The notes below the pieces were generated by a model that saw only the letters and a program-made list of their open reading frames with translations, did no database searches and was not told the DNA's origin. This document shows, one piece after another, positions 59,470 through 64,000 of a stretch of DNA of 64,000 nucleotides. Source of the stretch: Valencia hispanica (lineage: Eukaryota; Chordata; Actinopteri; Cyprinodontiformes; Valenciidae). The stretch's first letter is position 1; every line of letters starts with the position of its first letter. The stretch lies in assembly GCA_963556495.2 (NCBI GenBank), contig OY747702.1, positions 18,741,403 to 18,805,402 of the forward strand, read 5' to 3'. A program made the position numbers and the translations under genes.

Positions 59470-60240
59470 CTGCAATTTTCATCAGGATACACTTCAACTG
59501 TGAGAGACTGAATGTGCAAAAAAAAGGAAATCCAGGTTATCACATTGTATAATTTTTAAAGAATGTATTTGTATAACGGTCCAGAAAATAAGTATCTAGC
59601 GCCTACAATCAAGCAAGAATTCTGGCCCTCACAGACCTGTTGCTTGTTCTTTGAGAAGATTGTCTATCCTCCACTCGTTACCTGTGTTAATGGTACCTGT
59701 TTGAATTCGTTATCTGTTTAAAAGACACCTGTCTACACATTCAAACTGTCAGACTCCAACCTCCACCATGGCCAAAACCAGAGATCTGTCTAAAGACATT
59801 AGGGACAAGATTGTACACCTGCACAAGACTGAGATGAACCAATCTATAATAGGCAAGCAGCTTGGTGAGAAGGATCAACCGTTGGAGCAATTATTAGAAA
59901 ATAGAATAAATACAAGATCACTGACAATCTCCCTTGACCTGGGACTCCATCCAAGATCTCACCTCATGGGGTACACATGATCTTGAGAAGGGTGAGGAAA
60001 CAGCCCAGAACTACACGAGGGAAACTGGTCAATGACCTTAAGAGAACCAGGACCACAGTGACAAAGGTTACTATTAGTAACACACTATGTTGTCATGGAT
60101 TAAAATCGTCCGGCGCCCCTGCTTAAGCCAACACATGTCCAGGCTCGTCTAAAGTTTGCCAGAGACCATCTGGATGATCCAAAAGAGGATTGGGAAAATG
60201 TCATGTGGTCAGATGAGACAACAATAGAACTCTTTCTGCA
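59470..60240 (+). mobile_element. Tc1-like transposon, family 2, 3'-truncated copy 2
   Basis: The inverted-repeat start is present (cacttcaactgtgagagact ... tcacattgtataat), then the leader (tctggccctcacagacctg) and the gene start (ccaacctccaccatggcc). It stops abruptly after gagacaacaatagaactctt, just past the first catalytic Asp region, at about 60240. Confidence 0.8.
59768..60240 (+). pseudogene. Tc1-like transposase N-terminal pseudogene (family 2)
   Basis: Starts [20 protein letters not shown], then IIGKQLGEK, a typical Tc1 helix-turn-helix. Frameshifts follow within about 40 codons; later pieces are recognisable ([16 protein letters not shown], then the SDE region). The catalytic end is missing. 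Confidence 0.75.
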
Positions 60241-61180
60241 CGATTATACAAATAAATCCTTTTTAAGCGGGACAGCTTGCACATATCGGTGGTTGACAAT
60301 TACTTTTAACCAAATATGAGGCTGACAAGTAAACAAATATTTTAGAAAAAGGTCAGGTGAAAGCTAGCTATAAAATAGAACATTTTACATTCTGATAAGG
60401 TCTGGTAGTTTTAATTAGGAGTAAACCTCTGATTGTAGAATCTCAAAGGAGAGATAGTCTTTAAAGAAAAATAAGAATTGACTAAAATTTATTTTGGTAG
60501 GTAAGAATTTGACCAAAACCACAAAAGATATTGTGTGAACAATACAAACTTGCATGTGTGTTCAGGCATTAGACTCTTGTAAATGCAGTTTATTTCTTCA
60601 CATTAGCAAAGCTTCCCTCCTCCTGTCAGTCTGCCTGGCTTGCAGTGGAAGTTGACAAGCCAACTGACAGCAGTGGCCATCCCAACCAGTTAAAGGAACA
60701 CACATGTCACATTTACCATGATCACACCGACGCTGTCAGTCTGACATGCCTTTAACAAGGCACCCATAACTAACTGTCTGTCCCTGCATAGCGGGAAGCA
60801 GAGTAGGTTTAGAGACCTGCTTGCTGTCAATCAACAACAAGCATGTGCCAACACACGGACTTGCACAAATGTCGCAGTTTGGATGTGCAGACTCAGCCCC
60901 TGGCCTTGAGCCTGGATCTGTTATTGACTCTGGGCTTCATTACACACACAGTCAGCTTCAGTAATCTCTCTGAAGCCACTCTACACATTGATACTACAAA
61001 CAAGGTAGCATATCGTCTGTGCAGTATTCTACCCAACATGCTACTTTAATTGCATGTATTTAAAATGTTGCTCTACAAAGCTCAAAAATACCTTGCGGTT
61101 TTTAGCATACTATAGCTGTTTTATCTCAAAGCACACTCCTCAAGTCTAAATAACATCGATACCCAAGATATGTTAAAGAG
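60241..61180 (-). other. Intronic sequence without recognised feature
   Basis: AT-rich with short unsupported frames; no repeat recognised. Confidence 0.5.
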
Positions 61181-62220
61181 GCATGGACATATTTACTGGT
61201 ACCTCTACAAAGTCCTTGCATCCATGTCGTGTTTCAAACTCTTTTCTAACCATAATTAGTATCAGAGCTGCCTTCAACCTTTTCAGCCATTCAGCCTATT
61301 TAAAGGTAACAACCATTCAACTGGGTTGTAATGTTATGATCGAGAGCATCACACTGAACATTGAGCAGAGAAAGCAAAGCAGGCAGCTGTTTGAGGACTC
61401 AGAAAGGAAATGATAGATTTCCTTGTGAAGCTAAAGGCTACAAGAAAGTCTCCAAGCACCTTCATCTTTCTACAACCACAGTTGCCACCATGTTAAACAG
61501 TTTTTGGTTCTTTAGACTGTTGCCTACCTCCCAGCATGTAGGTGCAAGAGGAAATGCAAATCATGGCTAGTTAAATGGATAAGATGGATGGTAGAACAAC
61601 TAAAACCATCAAAGTTGAACTCCAATGTCAAGGTACATTACTTTCTGGTCACAGCATCCATTGTATTTTAAACCGTAATGGGTTCCATGGAAGAAAACCT
61701 ACAAGGGCTTTACAAGTCAGATAGCTATTTGCCATAATGCATATTTACAAGTCCTGTAAGGTTCTTGCAAAATAAGATGTGGACCAATGAAATAGAACAA
61801 AGCTTTCTCCCTGTGAAACATGGAGGGGGTTTTGTTTTGTTTTGTGACTTTTTTCCTGCATCTGGAACAGTAAACCTTGATTCTGTGCAGTACACAATGG
61901 AGTCTTCAGACTACATGGAGATTCTGCAGTAAAACATAATGACCATCAAAAAGCTGACCATCAATTGCAAGCCATTGCATATCCTACAGGATAATCGACC
62001 AAAACATGCAGTCAAAGGCACTAAAGAATTGTCTAGAAAAAACTCTCAAAACTGAACTGTTCTTAAATGTCTCTCCAAAAGCCCAGGTTTTAATACAAAA
62101 GAACATCAATAAAAATATCTGAGGATCGCAGTGTGGTGATACCTCTCTTCAAACCTGAGACATTTTGACCAGTTTGCTAAGAAAGAGTAGGATACATTAC
62201 CTGTTGGCAACTAAAGACCT
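61180..62220 (+). mobile_element. Old Tc1-like relic
   Basis: Plus-strand landmarks in order: ctacaagaaagtctccaagc, cagttgccaccatgttaaac, gaaaacctacaagggcttta, ccctgtgaaacatggagggg, tcctacaggataatcgacca. The last two correspond to the GGG box and the second catalytic Asp region. No frame survives. Confidence 0.6.
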
Positions 62221-62373
62221 CTTATTGTGAAGTACAGATATTGACTGTTGGCAGTGATGGTTTTGAGGCAGTACCAATAATAATAATAATACATTTTATT
62301 TATAATGGAGAAAAGAAAGGAGGCAGGACTGGAGGTTGGAGAGCTCAAGATGTTGAGGTTCAAAATTAGTACC

Positions 62374-62417
62374 GCTTATAGTCTGGAAATTAGTACCGTA
62401 ATTTCCGGACTATAAGC
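62374..62417. repeat. Palindrome of transposon ends
   Basis: GCTTATAGTCTGGAAAT is followed by TAGTACCGTA and then ATTTCCGGACTATAAGC, the inverse with one mismatch. The right arm is the terminal repeat of the pogo-like element that follows, so two such termini face each other. Confidence 0.85.
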
Positions 62418-62568
62418 TGATAGCATATATAAATATTTTTTTTTACTGGCTAACAGGCTCAAGGGGACACTATAACAGGAAGCGTAAAAGTGAGACAGAC
62501 ATGTAGGGAAAGATTATGCGCCAAAGAAGACAGTTTTCATGCACACACCCTATTCATGGAAAACACAT

Positions 62569-62818
62569 GAAGAAGTACATATAATGCAGCTTTTAAGTTA
62601 AAGGCAATCGAGCTGGCCGTCAGAGTAGAAAATAGAGCTGCTGCACGTAAGCTTGACATCAATGAATCGATGGTGAGGCGTTGGAGGAGGCAGCGGAAAG
62701 AGCTGAGTCCGTGTAAAAAGACGACAAAAGCTTTCAGAGGGCATAAAGACAGTGAAGAAGATGACTTCAGTGGCTTTAGTGAGGAAGATGAAGATAGCGA
62801 CCAATTACTTTTCTGGTA
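62569..62818 (+). pseudogene. Pogo/Tigger-like transposase remnant: HTH joined to acidic tail
   Basis: In one frame: YNAAFKLKAIELAVRVENRA, ARKLDINESMVRRWRRQRKE and CKKTTKAFRGHKDS, the N-terminal helix-turn-helix (psq/CENP-B type) of pogo-like transposases. It continues without a stop into DFSGFSEEDEDSDQLLFW and a TAG. Acidic tails of this kind close such proteins, so the catalytic DDE core appears to have been deleted in frame. No convincing start codon in frame. Confidence 0.7.
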
Positions 62819-62841
62819 GGATAAAGTATGTTTTATTTTCT

Positions 62842-62976
62842 TTTAAAGGTTTTTGGGCCTGAGTGGCCTTTATTGACAGTAGACAGGACAGGACTCGAAC
62901 CGGGGAAGGCCGCGCCGAGGACCGAGGCCTCTGCACATGGGGCGCCTGCGCTAACCACTACGCCACGCGACACCAC
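62842..62976 (-). mobile_element. tRNA-derived SINE with 18-bp target duplication
   Basis: Flanked by identical AAGTATGTTTTATTTTCT at 62824-62841 and 62977-62994. Read on the minus strand, the head has a pol III A box TGGCGTAGTGG and a B box GGTTCGAGTCC in tRNA-like spacing, then a short body and a tail ending near 62842. It is inserted in the pogo-like relic. Confidence 0.88.
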
Positions 62977-63674
62977 AAGTATGTTTTATTTTCTAATCAG
63001 GCATGTTACGGTCGTGTTGTGTTGGCACCCTACTGCCGATTTTCAGGCAGAGTTTGAACAAAAAAAAGCATGTCTTAAATTAAAACTAGAAAAGCTCTCA
63101 GAGTGCGCAGACCTCCATCAGGGCCACTCAATCCCCCCATCCCCATGTTGTTATCTAATTCTAACTTTTGGTACTTTTCCAAAAAAAAGGCTCTTAATGA
63201 GATGCACGGCTGTGTTGGTGCTGCTGCTGCATTCTTCCAGCTGAGAGTGGAGATTCGGAGATTGCTGTTTGAGGGGAACCGTGTATGAGCTCTCTGATAT
63301 GGGAGAGGACAGGAGGTTAGCACCCCTGGTCAGTCGGTGGAAATGTGCTTAATGTCAGATCAATCCCAAAATTTAACAAGCTGTTCCTGGTCCAATTGCG
63401 GACATTTCCTGAAAAGGTCATTGAAATCTGTCCATAACATTTTGAGTGATGTTGCAAACAGACAAACAAGCAGACACGGCCTCCTGGCGGAGGTAACTAA
63501 AACAAATCTTACATGTACCTTCTTTTGGAGTAAATATCTCATGTTACAACATGAAAACATGTGGCTTATAATCAGGAGTGACCTATATATGTACAAAATT
63601 TATTTTCTTAAAAAATGTAGCTCGTGCGGCATATATTTAGGTGTGCTAAATAGTCCGGTACATCAGAGGGACAG

Positions 63675-63872
63675 CTCATGTTAGAGATAAAGTCAGAGAC
63701 GCCAGACGGAGATGGTTTGCACATGTTCAGAGGAGAGACAATGATTGTATCAGTAGAAGGATACTGGGGTTGGAGCCACTAGGTAGGAGGTCCAGAGATT
63801 TATGAAAAGGATGAAAGAGTACATGAAGTTAGTTGGTGTGAGGTTAGAGGATGCAGAGGATAGGATTAAAGG
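63675..63872 (+). mobile_element. LINE ORF2 C-terminal fragment
   Basis: Plus-strand translation gives RRRWFAHVQRRDNDCISRRI and, after a frameshift, FMKRMKEYMKLVGVRLEDAE. These are the closing motifs (WFGHVxRR ... GRP ... VGVxxEDAxDR) of a teleost non-LTR retrotransposon. The 3' limit is about 63872. Confidence 0.75.
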
Positions 63873-64000
63873 GAACCTCCGCTACAATCCATATCTTATG
63901 ACCATTGTTGACAGTTGGAAACTCAAAGGACCAGTAAATTGAGAGCTTCACTTTTTGACTCAGCTCTTTCTTAACCACAACACATCTAAAAAGTACATGG

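Larger units (their letters stand above)
62393..63664 (+). mobile_element. Pogo/Tigger-like transposon relic, internally deleted
   Basis: Left end ACCGTAATTTCCGGACTATA and right end atagtccggta are inverse. Between them remains part of a transposase gene (62569-62818), a SINE insertion, and unrelated decayed sequence. The 'TTTCCGGACTATAAG' end is a widespread vertebrate DNA-transposon terminus. Confidence 0.7.
47246..64000 (-). other. tenm1: tenm1 intron upstream of w1 (continues off window)
   Basis: No further teneurin exon was found in these 16.7 kb, although I looked for the GTGxQCLPF...CGDGG blade that should precede w1. Contents: 47246-49180 nothing recognised except a minor A-run at 47309-47321; 50380-50960 a pyrimidine-rich stretch with a 27-bp duplication (cccggtgccctcttct / cccggtgccctcctct) at about 50451-50505; 51000-52800 nothing; 53736-55430 nothing; 56143-59400 nothing beyond short A/TA runs. 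The transposons inside are listed separately. Confidence 0.6.

Noticed and set aside
62842..62976. Possible functional tRNA gene (A and B boxes)
   Set aside because: No cloverleaf closes, and the 18-bp target duplication shows it is a SINE.

Overview
This window is vertebrate, almost certainly teleost, genomic DNA. It is intron-rich and AT-rich, carries GT-AG splice sites, (TA)n and (CA)n microsatellites and tRNA-derived SINEs, and is crowded with Tc1-type DNA transposons typical of fish. There are no bacterial operons, rRNAs, functional tRNAs or CRISPR arrays.

The one host gene I can support lies on the minus strand: the 3' half of a teneurin (Ten-m/Odz), read as tenm1 because the NHL, YD-repeat and C-terminal wording match teneurin-1 best as I remember the family. 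I place 16 coding exons between 47245 and 1490. They join in a single open frame of 1416 residues plus stop, with all intron phases consistent. Together they encode the last blades of the NHL propeller, the whole YD/RHS shell, the RHS core end, the linker, the Tox-GHH-like domain and the C-terminal TCAP peptide. The N-terminal half (cytoplasmic tail, membrane segment, EGF repeats and the start of the propeller) must lie beyond 64000, behind an intron longer than 16.7 kb. One exon (7267-7409) has no ATG and sits between two transposons, so it is easily missed.

The introns are a layered record of transposition. (1) A DD34E Tc1-like family with long inverted repeats of SB-like IR/DR layout has four copies: A (4218-5824, intact 339-residue transposase), B (8070-9662), C (28824-30416) and D (16992-17994, internally deleted). 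B and C share the same stop codon and neighbouring substitutions, pointing to a defective sublineage mobilised in trans. (2) A second Tc1 family has degraded copies at about 39772-40850 and 59470-60240. (3) Many older Tc1 relics are spread through the introns. (4) Non-autonomous elements include two TTAA-flanked MITEs (18287-18782, 55431-56142), a hAT-type MITE with an 8-bp duplication (27138-27799), a 643-bp inverted-repeat element with a 5-bp duplication (37951-38593), a Tc1-type MITE (33102-33485) and a pogo/Tigger-like MITE (115-551). (5) A collapsed pogo/Tigger transposase gene (62393-63664) carries a SINE insertion with an 18-bp duplication. (6) LINE fragments lie at 13556-13755 and 63675-63872. 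Several insertions are nested so cleanly that the relative order of events can be read.

No second host gene was found. The only other open frame of note is 21875-22204 on the plus strand, a 109-codon single-exon frame followed by a short trailer and an A-tract, which looks like a processed retrocopy of unrecognised origin. Nothing here demands a new molecular system. The most interesting points are the altered TCAP tail, a palindromic TA repeat pressed against a tenm1 splice acceptor, the unidentified retrocopy, the unclassified inverted-repeat elements at 38-39 kb, and the nested transposon history.
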